Origin: a virus
DNA length: 27,122 bases
Reading direction: 5' to 3' (one strand)
Virus record (IMG/VR): IMGVR_UViG_3300036851_000627
Span: 1-27,122 of that record
Position numbers and translations under genes: made by a program. This document shows, one piece after another, positions 7,059-13,290 of the stretch. Numbering within the stretch: position 1 is the first letter of the stretch; every line of letters begins with the position of its first letter. A model generated the notes under the pieces. It made no database searches. It had not been told where the DNA came from and worked only from the letters and a program-made list of their open reading frames with translations.

Positions 7059-7132
7059 CCCGCCGCCCCGGATGGGGGTCCCCGGCCTCCGCGTGGGGGG
7101 AGGTGCGGGCCGGCCGGGGCCGGGGCGGCGGG
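7059..7132 (-). terminator. second copy of the 13-bp GC-rich inverted repeat
   Basis: Arms at 7059-7071 and 7120-7132 are identical to those at 4689-4750 (CCCGCCGCCCCGG and its complement). The 48-base loop differs from the first copy and contains further G- and C-runs. It occupies the gap between two minus-strand genes, so it may be an internal terminator, attenuator or processing hairpin, dividing the run into an upstream and a downstream unit. Confidence 0.45.
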
Positions 7133-7147
7133 AGTCGTGAGGACCGT

Positions 7148-7450
7148 TCACCGGCGGCGCAGCGCTTCCCGGCGGGCCCGGATGTCGGCGAGCCGGGCGT
7201 CGAGCGCCGCGTCGTACTCGGCCTTCGTCGGCAGCGACGCGGCGCGGGCCTGCACCCGCTGGTCGGCGGCGACCTGCTCGGACTTGTACCGGAGGGCGAG
7301 CCGGTCGTCGAAGTCCTCCCGGGTCAGGTCGAGGACGCTGAGCATCTCCGCCACTCCTTGCTCGACGTCCTGCTGATCGAGGAACGCCCGAAGCGCGTCA
7401 ACGGGCGAGAAGCCGGGCGCGGACGGGTCGCTGATCTGGTACTCGGTCAC
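7148..7450 (-). CDS. helical hypothetical protein, 100 aa
   Basis: GTG start with a GAGGGGGATTCC ribosome-binding site. After a short polar N-terminus the chain is nearly all helix (DALRAFLDQQDVEQGVAEML, EDFDDRLALRYKSEQVAADQ, AALDARLADIRARREALRRR), probably a coiled coil or helical bundle. Possible tail-scaffold or tape-measure-chaperone-like roles cannot be tested here. Family not recognised. Confidence 0.6.
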   Translation of the reverse strand: MTEYQISDPSAPGFSPVDALRAFLDQQDVEQGVAEMLSVLDLTREDFDDRLALRYKSEQVAADQRVQARAASLPTKAEYDAALDARLADIRARREALRRR

Positions 7451-7469
7451 GGAATCCCCCTCGGATCGG

Positions 7470-7895
7470 TCAGTCGGCGTCGGTGGCGGCCACGACGACG
7501 AGCGAGTCGGGCAGCGCCCAGCGGGAGCAGCGGACGCCGTTCTGATCGACGTAGGCGTCGGGGTCGCGCGGGTCGGGCCGCCACTCGCTGTCCATCCAGC
7601 GGTGCCCGCCGTCCATCAGCACCAGCCCGTCACGCAGGTCGGGCAGCACGCGGCGCACCGGCATGCCGGGGGCGAGATTGTGGCGGGCCGACACGAGCGC
7701 CTGGATGGCGTCGTCGACGAAAAGCGCGGCGGTGTCCGGGTCGTCGACCGCGATGACCTCGGCGAGCTGGAGGTGGTCGCGGGCGGTGCCCAGCGCGCCG
7801 TGGAAGGTGTCGTCGCCCGCGGCGGCGCGCAGCTGGTCGGCGGGCAGGCCGGCGACGGCGGCGGCGTGGGCTAGCAGCGCGTCGGTGAGGCTCAC
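7470..7895 (-). CDS. hypothetical protein, 141 aa
   Basis: GTG start overlapping the upstream stop (GTGA). Residues 1-75 are helical with a repeat-like layout (LTDALLAHAAAVAGLPADQL, HLQLAEVIAVDDPDTAALFV), a pattern seen in small regulatory helical domains. The C-terminal part is Trp/Asp-rich (GGHRWMDSEWRPDPRDPD) and ends in a hydrophobic strand (DSLVVVAATD). No known family is recognised. Confidence 0.55.
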   Translation of the reverse strand: MSLTDALLAHAAAVAGLPADQLRAAAGDDTFHGALGTARDHLQLAEVIAVDDPDTAALFVDDAIQALVSARHNLAPGMPVRRVLPDLRDGLVLMDGGHRWMDSEWRPDPRDPDAYVDQNGVRCSRWALPDSLVVVAATDAD

Positions 7896-8107
7896 CGGCC
7901 CGCCTCCGCCCCGTCGGCCGGCAGGCCGGCGCGGTACAGCGGCGCGGCCACCAGCTCGAAGTGCGGGGCCACGCCCGGGAACTCGGCGCGCAGTTCGGCC
8001 AGCCGGCCGGCGGCCTCGGTCTCGTCGAGCCAGGTGCCCCAACCGACGTGGGCGGACGGGTCCTGCCCCCGGTAGAAGACGGTCCAGGCCGTCGTGGCCG
8101 TGCTCAA
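7892..8107 (-). CDS. small hypothetical protein, probable TTG start
   Basis: 71 residues. The reading frame opens at a TTG preceded by GAGGGGGAAATC, nearly the same ribosome-binding sequence as the gene ending at 7148; this similarity supports the rare TTG. The sequence WTVFYRGQDPSAHVGWGTWL looks like a beta-rich start, then an amphipathic helix (EAAGRLAELRAEFPG). It ends in a GTGA overlap with the next gene. Function unknown. Confidence 0.55.
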   Translation of the reverse strand: MSTATTAWTVFYRGQDPSAHVGWGTWLDETEAAGRLAELRAEFPGVAPHFELVAAPLYRAGLPADGAEAGR

Positions 8108-8138
8108 GATTTCCCCCTCGTGGTGCCGCCCGAGCGGC

Positions 8139-8318
8139 CTAGACGTCCATCGCGGACTGGTAGCGGTGCTCCTCGCACATCCACACAGGCGTGTCGTCGT
8201 CGTAGAGTTCCCACGCGGCCGGGTCGGGCCCGTAGGTGACCTCGCCCGCGCAGTCGCTGAAGCGGTAGAGGTCGGCGTCGACGCAGCGGCCGGGCTCGGC
8301 CGGCTCGGGGCTGGTCAC
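8139..8318 (-). CDS. small Cys/His protein, 59 aa
   Basis: GTG start in a GTGA overlap. Three cysteines and a C-terminal His (RCVDADLYRFSDC ... WMCEEH) could form one zinc site. Acidic overall (DDDTP). No known family. It follows the first gene of the minus-strand run. Confidence 0.5.
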   Translation of the reverse strand: MTSPEPAEPGRCVDADLYRFSDCAGEVTYGPDPAAWELYDDDTPVWMCEEHRYQSAMDV

Positions 8319-8572
8319 GCGGCCACCGTCCCGGCGAGCTGGCCGCGCAGGTCCTCGATCGACCACGACAGGTCCGCGACGCGGCGCTGGTCGATCAGCT
8401 CCAGCTCGCCGCGGGCCTCGGCCAGCAGCGTCAGCAGGCCTGCGCCTGGCTCCCCGTGGTCGCGGGCGTAGGCGGTCAGCGCGTCGAGGCCGCCCTCGAC
8501 GGCGTCGAGCAGTCCCTCGTTGGCGCAGTCCTCCATGAAGGAGGGGCCCCCCCACGGTCCCGGTGCGTGCAT
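8315..8572 (-). CDS. first gene of the minus-strand run, helical protein
   Basis: 85 residues; ATG at 8572-8570 with an AGGGGGCAG stretch upstream. After a Gly/Pro-rich start it is predicted fully helical (LLDAVEGGLDALTAYARDHG, LLTLLAEARGELELIDQRRV). Being first in the run, its upstream region 8573-8735 should hold the promoter for the minus-strand block. Function unknown. Confidence 0.55.
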   Translation of the reverse strand: MHAPGPWGGPSFMEDCANEGLLDAVEGGLDALTAYARDHGEPGAGLLTLLAEARGELELIDQRRVADLSWSIEDLRGQLAGTVAA

Positions 8573-8640
8573 TCTTGCTGCCCCCTGACGTTCGTTCTGG
8601 CCGAACGCTCCTACGGCGTGTTCACCGCTTCCCCGCGTCC

Positions 8641-8661
8641 GGTGTTACCCATGCTAACACC
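8641..8661. promoter_or_regulatory. inverted repeat in divergent promoter region, candidate operator
   Basis: GGTGTTA at 8641-8647 and TAACACC at 8655-8661 are perfect 7-base inverted arms with a 7-base spacer. They sit in the 163-base gap between the divergent minus-strand run (start 8572) and plus-strand run (start 8736). A TAGCAT on the minus strand (8656-8651) within it could be a -10 box. This is the layout of a dimeric repressor site overlapping a promoter; no convincing -35 was found. Confidence 0.4.
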
Positions 8662-8735
8662 TGTGCGTCTGCTCTGACCAGCCTCCATGGGTGCTGTGAC
8701 CGCACGCCGGCCTACGATCAGGGCCGGGAGGCGCG

Positions 8736-9440
8736 ATGACCGACACGACGCCCGCCGGCGGGCCGGAGCCGCTGGAGCTGCGCGGCCAGCCGGAGCGCAG
8801 GTGGCCGGCCCGGACGGCGGGCGACGACGAGGGGTGGCCGCCCAAGCAGCCCGGCAAGTGCAACGCGCGCCGCATCGTGGGCGGCAAGAAGAAGCGATGC
8901 CTCCGCGCCGCCGGCTGGGGCACCGACCACCCGGGCTACGGCCTGTGCAAGGGCGACCTCGGCCGCACCCCGGCCGCCAAGCGCAACGCCGTCAGGGAGG
9001 AGTACCGGACCACGATGGCCGGCAGGGCGCGGTTCGGCGAGGTCCTGGACATAGACCCGTTCATGGGCCTGCTCAACGAGATCGGGAGGACGGCCGGGTT
9101 CATGGCCCACGTCCAGCGCCGGATCGCCGCGACCGCCGGCGAGGACGGCGACCCGGTCCTCACCCAGACGACCAGCGCGGGCGAGATCCCCTCAGCCCTG
9201 TGGAAGATCCTCGTCGAGGAGCGCAAGCACTTCGCGGCCGTGTGCAAGATGGCCCACGACGCGGGCATAGGAAAGGTCACCGTGGATCTCGTAGCCGCTT
9301 ATCAGTCCCGTTTCCTCGACATCCTGGAGGCCACGCTCCGCGCCGCCGGCGTCGATCCGGACGCGCCCGAGGTGAGCGCCGCGATCGTGCGGCACCTCGC
9401 GCTGATCCCGCCGGACGCGGCGGCGGGAACCGCGCCGTGA
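8736..9440 (+). CDS. candidate terminase small subunit
   Basis: 234 residues; ATG 4 bases after GGGAGG. Residues 45-85 contain a Cys motif (KCNARRIVGGKKKRCLRAAG, then WGTDHPG.GLC) that I associate with actinophage small terminases, where the usual ending is CKLHGG; here it reads CKGDLG, so the His-Gly-Gly is lost. The C-terminal half is helical (IPSALWKILVEERKHFAAVC, LDILEATLRAAGVDP), consistent with an oligomerising DNA-recognition subunit. The small terminase binds phage DNA and presents it to the large ATPase-nuclease, found here about 4.5 kb downstream at 13900. The distance is unusual, so the assignment is provisional. Confidence 0.55.
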   Translation: MTDTTPAGGPEPLELRGQPERRWPARTAGDDEGWPPKQPGKCNARRIVGGKKKRCLRAAGWGTDHPGYGLCKGDLGRTPAAKRNAVREEYRTTMAGRARFGEVLDIDPFMGLLNEIGRTAGFMAHVQRRIAATAGEDGDPVLTQTTSAGEIPSALWKILVEERKHFAAVCKMAHDAGIGKVTVDLVAAYQSRFLDILEATLRAAGVDPDAPEVSAAIVRHLALIPPDAAAGTAP

Positions 9441-9661
9441 GCCGGGACCGCTGGGAGGCGCGGCGGCGGATCGCCGCCCGCCGGGCGCTCAGCGGGCTCG
9501 GTGACGTGGTCGCGACGGCCGCGCGGCGCGGGCAGCTATTGGAGGGCGGCGTCGCGGACGCGGCCGGCGTCACGCCCTACGACGTGTGCGCCGCCATCTT
9601 CCGGGACCCCGATCTCTCGGCCGCCGCGGCGAACCGGCTCGCGGTCTGGGCGGGTTGGTAG
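9437..9661 (+). CDS. small helical protein following terminase candidate
   Basis: 74 residues from a GTG in a GTGA overlap. Basic N-terminal helix (DRWEARRRIAARRALSGLGD), then a second helical region with GVTPYDVCAAIFRDPDLSAA, which has the spacing of a small helix-turn-helix. It may cooperate with the preceding gene. It is followed within 8 bases by a convergent gene. Confidence 0.5.
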   Translation: MSRDRWEARRRIAARRALSGLGDVVATAARRGQLLEGGVADAAGVTPYDVCAAIFRDPDLSAAAANRLAVWAGW

Positions 9662-9669
9662 CCCCACTG

Positions 9670-9915
9670 CTACGTCTGCGCGTCAAGGCGGAACTGCTCG
9701 TCGAGGCGGTGGTTCCAGAGTGCGTGCTCGACCGATCCGCGAGTGCCGCCGCCGGTGTGCGAGCCCCAGCCGCAGGAGCACTCCACGTCGAAGGCGACGT
9801 AGCCGCGCACCCCATGCGGGCGGGGAATCCGCTCCCAGCGGTCCGAGTCGTCGTGGGTCCACACGAACCAGCGAGCCCGGTGCGCCCGCCTCACCTCGTT
9901 GCTGATGAGTGTCAT
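9670..9915 (-). CDS. small Cys/His protein, 81 aa
   Basis: ATG at 9915-9913. Trp/Asp-rich middle (RARWFVWTHDDSDRWERI) and a VECSCGWGSHTGGG segment with a CxC pair, then EHALWNHRLDEQ with His residues, a likely zinc site resembling small nucleic-acid-binding proteins of actinobacteria. It runs convergent to the gene at 9437 and downstream of the DUF6011/SWIM-type gene. Confidence 0.6.
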   Translation of the reverse strand: MTLISNEVRRAHRARWFVWTHDDSDRWERIPRPHGVRGYVAFDVECSCGWGSHTGGGTRGSVEHALWNHRLDEQFRLDAQT

Positions 9916-9921
9916 CGCCGG

Positions 9922-10383
9922 TCAGACCGCGACCAGCTCGACGCTGGCCCGGTGCCAACACGTCCGGCCGTGCTCGCTGAACGCGAGACAGGTGCAGGTT
10001 GCGGTGGTGGTCTCGTAGATCGCGTCGCCGCGCGAGCCGACGACGTACCAGACGCCCGGCACGGCGGCGGGCACGACGGCGCCGTCCTCGATCGCCTCGA
10101 TGGCGGACTCGACCTGGCGGTCGGAGTACTCGGGGCCGAGGGTGGCGGCGGCGGCCAGCGCGCGGCGGTAGCAGGCCTTCCCACGGCCTCGGGCGATCGA
10201 CGTCTCGGACTTCAAGATCCTGCGGCAGCCCAGGCAGCGGACCGGGGCGGGCGCGGTGACGACGGCCGCCGCATCCTCGGCGTCGAACTCGGCGTCAGCC
10301 TCGGCAAGCATGGCGTCGAGGCGGGCCGCGATGCCCCGCGCGTCGTGGGCGTTGCGGGTGGCGGTGGCCTGCGTCGTCGTCAT
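9922..10383 (-). CDS. DUF6011-like and SWIM-type zinc-finger protein
   Basis: 153 residues. A first zinc module near residues 48-72 reads RCLGCRRILKSETSIARGRG then KAC, matching the DUF6011 pattern (CxxC...RGxGxxC) common in actinobacterial mobile elements. Near residues 130-145 is CTCLAFSEHGRTCWH, the CxCxnCxH arrangement of SWIM zinc fingers. The N-terminus is a helix rich in Ala/Asp/Glu. Such proteins are thought to bind nucleic acid or partner proteins; no enzymatic residues are visible. Transcription probably starts at the A of the ATG (leaderless), since a TAGTAT -10 box ends 6 bases upstream. Confidence 0.7.
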   Translation of the reverse strand: MTTTQATATRNAHDARGIAARLDAMLAEADAEFDAEDAAAVVTAPAPVRCLGCRRILKSETSIARGRGKACYRRALAAAATLGPEYSDRQVESAIEAIEDGAVVPAAVPGVWYVVGSRGDAIYETTTATCTCLAFSEHGRTCWHRASVELVAV

Positions 10384-10389
10384 GATGCA

Positions 10390-10419
10390 ATACTACAGTA
10401 TGACTCCTACTGTCGTCTA
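10390..10419 (-). promoter_or_regulatory. leaderless promoter for the minus-strand zinc-finger gene
   Basis: On the minus strand a TAGACG (-35 like, 10419-10414) is followed after 18 bases by TAGTAT (-10 like, 10395-10390). Six bases then separate the -10 from the ATG at 10383, the distance at which transcription would begin at the start codon. Leaderless mRNAs are common in Actinobacteria; the assignment here is from spacing only. Confidence 0.5.
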
Positions 10420-10434
10420 GTCCTAGACAAGTAG
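10407..10434. promoter_or_regulatory. palindromic operator shared by two divergent promoters
   Basis: GTCTAG (10415-10420) and CTAGAC (10423-10428) are perfect inverted arms around TC, and the outer CTACT (10407-10411) pairs with AGTAG (10430-10434). The TAGAC of each arm forms part of the -35 element of one of the two divergent promoters. A dimeric regulator bound here would control both. The HTH protein encoded at 10458 is the obvious candidate, by proximity only. A second symmetric motif (CAGTA at 10396-10400, TACTG at 10408-10412) lies beside it. Confidence 0.5.
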
Positions 10435-10451
10435 AGACGATGCGCTATGCT
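10424..10451 (+). promoter_or_regulatory. leaderless promoter for the HTH gene
   Basis: TAGACA at 10424-10429 (near TTGACA) and TATGCT at 10446-10451 are 16 bases apart. The -10 ends 6 bases before the ATG at 10458, so transcription should start at the initiation codon. This favours 10458 over the in-frame ATG at 10440, which lies inside the promoter. Confidence 0.55.
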
Positions 10452-10457
10452 GACCGC

Positions 10458-10664
10458 ATGGCGAGACTGGACCTCATGGGGATCTCCGAGATCGCGCTCG
10501 CGATCGGCGTCAGTCCCGGGCGCGTTCATACGATCATCAAGAACGACGCGACCTTCCCGGAGCCGGCGGCCGAACTGAGCGTCGGCCGCATCTGGCGGAC
10601 CGAGGACGTCGGGGAGTGGGCGCAGCGCGCCGGGTACCCGAAGAAGAAGGGAACGGGAGCGTGA
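10458..10664 (+). CDS. AlpA/excisionase-like helix-turn-helix regulator
   Basis: 68 residues. MARLDLMGISEIALAIGVSP followed by GRVHTIIKND and then FPEPAAELSVGRIWR is the layout of AlpA/MerR-type small HTH proteins: helix-turn-helix, FPxP turn, then GRxWR wing and a final acidic helix (VGEWAQRAG). Such proteins act as phage or integrative-element excisionases or as transcription activators binding DNA as dimers. The start at 10458 is chosen because of the promoter spacing. It probably regulates the divergent operator immediately upstream and heads the plus-strand run. Confidence 0.75.
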   Translation: MARLDLMGISEIALAIGVSPGRVHTIIKNDATFPEPAAELSVGRIWRTEDVGEWAQRAGYPKKKGTGA

Positions 10665-10859
10665 TGGCCCGCTACGGAGTGGTGTTCACGGCCACGGCAA
10701 AGCCACGTCGAGGAAGTAGAGGCGGGCAGCCCAGGGGAGGCTCGCGAGAAGGCGATGCGGCAGGTCTACGTGTCGCTGTGCCACGAGTGCGCGCATCACG
10801 TGGATCTGGGGGACTTCGAGGACGACCCCGATGATCCTGAAGGCGTGTTCCTGCGATGA
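10664..10859 (+). pseudogene. small CxxC protein gene, apparently frameshifted
   Basis: The start ATG (TGATG overlap) opens as MARYGVVFTATAK in one frame. The protein-like continuation is one base further on: VEEVEAGSPGEAREKAMRQV then YVSLCHECAHHVDLGDFED, ending at the TGA at 10857-10859 that overlaps the next ATG. The original frame after residue 14 becomes an Arg/Gly-rich shadow ending at 10834. Joined, the two parts make a natural 60-odd-residue protein with a CHECAHH zinc motif. A one-base change near 10695-10715, a sequencing error, or programmed frameshifting would all explain it. A shorter intact product could start at the ATG at 10755. Confidence 0.45.
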
Positions 10860-11122
10860 CGACCACCGACGCCCTCTACCAAGCCGAGTGGCAGCACGTC
10901 GCCCTCCATCAGCTGGCCGCCAACGAGGGCTGGCGCGAGATCGCCGAAGCCGGCGCCGCGCATCTCCGCGAGGCCGGCTATGCGGCCATCGCGGACGGCG
11001 CGTACATCGTCGTGGGCGGGACGCGCTATCGCACCGGGCGGATCGGGACCGCGGCCGGATCGCCCGACGACCCGAGGGCATACCGGTGCCACCTGACCGG
11101 GCCCGACGAGGGGGCGCCGTGA
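10856..11122 (+). CDS. hypothetical protein, 88 aa
   Basis: ATGA overlap with the preceding (frameshifted) gene. An N-terminal helix (ALYQAEWQHVALHQLAANEG) is followed by REIAEAGAAHLREAGYAAIA and short strands (GAYIVVGGTRYRTGRI). Unknown family. The chain ends in an overlapping GTGA that would start the next, disrupted gene. Confidence 0.6.
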   Translation: MTTTDALYQAEWQHVALHQLAANEGWREIAEAGAAHLREAGYAAIADGAYIVVGGTRYRTGRIGTAAGSPDDPRAYRCHLTGPDEGAP

Positions 11123-11274
11123 CGCCCGCCTATCGACCGGTTCCGGAAACTCGCCGAACACCCACCCGTCGGCCTGCGCAACGTCGTCGTGACGACCCTC
11201 GGTGGCACCGTGCTTGCCGATGGCGGCCCGCCGCTCGCAGTCCAGAGACCGACGATGGGGCGGGCACCGCGTGA
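11119..11274 (+). pseudogene. probable small gene with frame disruption
   Basis: A GTG in a GTGA overlap opens a 51-residue Arg/Pro-rich frame. The high-GC third-position signal, however, lies in another frame from about 11132 to 11245, coding for FRKLAEHPPVGLRNVVVTTL and GGTVLADGGPPLAV with no good start, directly after the previous stop. The ending TDDGAGTA with TGA at 11272-11274 is again natural in the first frame. Two compensating one-base shifts would restore a sensible protein of about 50 residues. It may be decayed, mis-sequenced or truncated with a start at the GTG at 11189. Confidence 0.35.
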
Positions 11275-11309
11275 ACGAGATCGAACCATCTGCTCACAGA
11301 AAGATCTGA
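11271..11309 (+). CDS. possible 12-residue peptide or remnant of a gene start
   Basis: GTG in a GTGA overlap begins VNEIEPSAHRKI and stops after 12 codons. Its first codons (NEI) match the starts of the genes at 11477 (MTNEI) and 11695 (MMNEI), so it may be the stump of a paralogous gene rather than a functional peptide. Confidence 0.2.
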   Translation: MNEIEPSAHRKI

Positions 11310-11312
11310 CCT

Positions 11313-11480
11313 ATGACGATTCTGCCCGACCCCGCCACCCTCAAGGGCACCGTCCCGACTTCGTGGGCCGTCGCCGCGATCGTCGACACCGTCGACCCAG
11401 CTACTGCCGCCGCCATCCTCGATCGCCTCGCCGCGAACGACCCGTCCCTGGCCGAAGAACTCTCGAGCCCTAGTCGATGA
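11313..11480 (+). CDS. small hypothetical protein, 55 aa
   Basis: ATG start; weak AGAAAGATC upstream. The chain (LKGTVPTSWAVAAIVDTVDP, then ATAAAILDRLAANDPSLAEE) is probably helical with a hydrophobic face, and has high GC at third positions, supporting real coding. Stop overlaps the next ATG (ATGA). Function unknown. Confidence 0.6.
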   Translation: MTILPDPATLKGTVPTSWAVAAIVDTVDPATAAAILDRLAANDPSLAEELSSPSR

Positions 11481-11698
11481 CAAACGAGATCACTGACGAG
11501 ATGATCGACCGGGCGCGGGCGGTCCTCCGGGAGGAGGGCATCATCCTGGTCAACTATCCCGACGTCGAGCGCTTCACCCGTGCGCAGATCGAGGCGGGCG
11601 ACCTGCGCCGCGCCGACCGCGAGACCGACGCCCGCGCGGACGCCATCGTTCGCCGGGCGCTGGAGGCCGCGCTTGGCGCGGCGAGTGCGGAGGGGTGA
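11477..11698 (+). CDS. small helical protein, 73 aa
   Basis: Begins MTNEITDEMIDRARAVLREE; strongly charged helices continue (RRADRETDARADAIVRRALE). The start overlaps the previous stop by 4 bases. The N-terminal NEIT motif is repeated in the next gene, pointing to local duplication or a shared N-terminal element. Unknown function. Confidence 0.6.
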   Translation: MTNEITDEMIDRARAVLREEGIILVNYPDVERFTRAQIEAGDLRRADRETDARADAIVRRALEAALGAASAEG

Positions 11699-11883
11699 TG
11701 AACGAGATCACCTTCGACCCCAAGCGGCCCCTCACCCTTGCCGACCTGCGCCGGTTCGTCGAACGGTGCGGCGAGTTCGGCCTGCCCGATGACTCGGAGA
11801 TCCGGGCTCGGGTGTCGTTCGGGCAGAAGCTCACGAGGATCGCGGTGCGCGACTCGGAGACCGCCACAGAGGAGAGGATGTGA
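11695..11883 (+). CDS. small hypothetical protein, 62 aa
   Basis: GTG-ATG tandem start at 11695/11698, with the previous stop inside it. MNEITFDPKRPLTLADLRRF followed by VERCGEFGLPDDSEIRARVS matches a pattern I have seen in small actinobacterial and phage hypotheticals (PLTLxxLRxFVxxxxxxGxPDDxxV), perhaps a small nucleic-acid or protein-binding fold. Stop overlaps the next GTG. Confidence 0.6.
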   Translation: MMNEITFDPKRPLTLADLRRFVERCGEFGLPDDSEIRARVSFGQKLTRIAVRDSETATEERM

Positions 11884-12380
11884 CTGTCTTCGCCCACGGC
11901 ATCGACGCCGACGGAACCCGCCACCCGCTCACGGTCACCATGGAGCCGACGCTCGGCGGCGCGCTCGCGCCGTCCGTGCACCTCGACGGGCGGGCGTTCG
12001 ACCGGGTCGAGGTGGTCTACGCACCCGACCCGCCGATCCGCATTGAGTGGGAAACCGGGCCGGGCGCCCTGCTCGGGATGCCCAGCGTCGATGAGCTCCG
12101 TGACGCAGGCGCCCACGCCATGCTGGCCCCGCTGCGCGCAGAGGTGGACGGGGCGATCGCCCGGATGTCCGCCGATCTGGACGCGGAGCGGGAGAGGCTG
12201 CGCGCCGAGGCTTACGGCGAGGCGGTGCCGAAGGTGCCGACATCCTGCCCCGAGTGCGGCAAGCCCTGGCCCGAGTCGCGGACCGACGAGGGGCGGACGG
12301 TGTGGGCGCGCTGCCCACACCACTGCGAGTGGAACCGGTGCGCCATGGTCTACCTGTCCGGCGGGAGGCCGCAACCATGA
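11880..12380 (+). CDS. zinc-ribbon protein with helical middle, 166 aa
   Basis: GTG start overlapping the previous stop. The first 60 residues look beta-rich (HPLTVTMEPTLGGALAPSVH), residues 85-115 form a long helix (EVDGAIARMSADLDAERERL), and the C-terminus carries SCPECGKPWPES and RCPHHCEWNRC, a four-cysteine zinc ribbon. An adaptor or regulator that binds nucleic acid is plausible but unproven. Confidence 0.6.
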   Translation: MTVFAHGIDADGTRHPLTVTMEPTLGGALAPSVHLDGRAFDRVEVVYAPDPPIRIEWETGPGALLGMPSVDELRDAGAHAMLAPLRAEVDGAIARMSADLDAERERLRAEAYGEAVPKVPTSCPECGKPWPESRTDEGRTVWARCPHHCEWNRCAMVYLSGGRPQP

Positions 12381-12622
12381 CCGCGACCGACGCCTACCCA
12401 ACGCGCGACGAGATCTGGGCCGAGGACGCAGCCGACCCTCGGCCGGTCGTCGCAACCTTCGGGCTTCACGTCCGCCGCGACGGCACCGGGGAGGTCGAGA
12501 TGGGTGACATGGTGGTCTTCGAGGCGGACGGCTTGCCGACCGACTCGCCCAACGTCGCGCGGGGCGCACTGAGCTGGGCGTTCGCTACCCGACTTCGCGC
12601 GGTCCTGATGGATGAGCTCTGA
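12377..12622 (+). CDS. small hypothetical protein, 81 aa
   Basis: ATGA overlap start. An acidic N-terminus (DEIWAEDAADP) is followed by beta-rich sequence (VVATFGLHVRRDGTGEVEMG, MVVFEADGLP) and a C-terminal helix (SWAFATRLRAVLMDEL). The family is not recognised. Confidence 0.55.
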   Translation: MTATDAYPTRDEIWAEDAADPRPVVATFGLHVRRDGTGEVEMGDMVVFEADGLPTDSPNVARGALSWAFATRLRAVLMDEL

Positions 12623-12861
12623 TGTGCCGCGCTGATGTCTCTGGCGACGAGACCCCCGACCTGCCCGCCATGCTGATTCGTCTGTGGAACTCGCTACCGG
12701 ACCAGCCGCGACCGCCGAGCTGCGGGAACTGCGGCCGAGCCCTTACTGCACACGGCCCGGCCCCGGACTTCGCGTGCCCGCCGGTTGTCACGCTGTCGGA
12801 CCTCGGCATCTCCATGCGGGAGTTCGTGGAGCAGGGCAAGTCGTCTCGGGTCGTGCCGTGA
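12622..12861 (+). CDS. small zinc-knuckle protein starting MCRADV
   Basis: 79 residues, start sharing one base with the previous stop. CGNCG near residue 35 and a later FACPP suggest a single zinc site. The N-terminal MCRADV is repeated at the start of the next gene, with nearly the same DNA. The C-terminal part (LSDLGISMREFVEQGKSSRV) looks helical. Function unknown. Confidence 0.55.
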   Translation: MCRADVSGDETPDLPAMLIRLWNSLPDQPRPPSCGNCGRALTAHGPAPDFACPPVVTLSDLGISMREFVEQGKSSRVVP

Positions 12862-13019
12862 TGTGCCGCGCCGACGTCACCCCCGCCGCCGAGTCCGCGG
12901 TCGTCGCCCTGCTTGACGACCTCGCCCGCGCAGTTGCCACGCAGGCCGGTGTGACGCGCGACGAGGTGGTCATCGGGCCGGTCGACCTTGGGGCGGTCGC
13001 GGTGGATGGGGTGTACTGA
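12861..13019 (+). CDS. small protein starting MCRADV, 52 aa
   Basis: Starts at a TGATG overlap with MCRADVTPAAESAVVALLDD, repeating the first six residues of the preceding gene. The rest is a helix (LARAVATQAGVTRDEVVIGP) and a short strand. The shared start suggests duplication of the 5' end, perhaps to keep a translation-initiation sequence. Family not recognised. Confidence 0.5.
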   Translation: MCRADVTPAAESAVVALLDDLARAVATQAGVTRDEVVIGPVDLGAVAVDGVY

Positions 13020-13023
13020 TCTC

Positions 13024-13290
13024 GTGAGCGCCACCTGGACCTGGGAGCCGGTAGCCGACCCGCCGCCGGGCGGCGCCCTGTCGCTGGCGATGATCGACGC
13101 GCTGGCCGGTAGCGGCCCGTTCGACGGCCGCGAGCACCTTCCCGGCCGGCACCTGACCCTGTCCGACGTCCCGTTCCTGCGCGGCGTGCTCGCGGGCGCG
13201 CCGGAGGGCAGCGAACTGGCCGAAGATGCCACCGCCCTGCTCGACGCGATCAGGACCCACGGCCGGGTCCGGATCGGCCGCGAGACGTGA
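13024..13290 (+). CDS. hypothetical protein, 88 aa
   Basis: GTG at 13024, 5 bases after the previous stop. The sequence has helices (LSLAMIDALAGSGPFDGREH, PFLRGVLAGAPEGSELAEDA) and an acidic C-terminal helix (TALLDAIRTHGRVRIGRE). No recognised domain; overlap GTGA with the next gene. Confidence 0.55.
   Translation: MSATWTWEPVADPPPGGALSLAMIDALAGSGPFDGREHLPGRHLTLSDVPFLRGVLAGAPEGSELAEDATALLDAIRTHGRVRIGRET

Noticed and set aside
9662-9669. Terminator between the convergent genes at 9661 and 9670
   Set aside because: Only 8 bases separate the stops and no hairpin was found around them.
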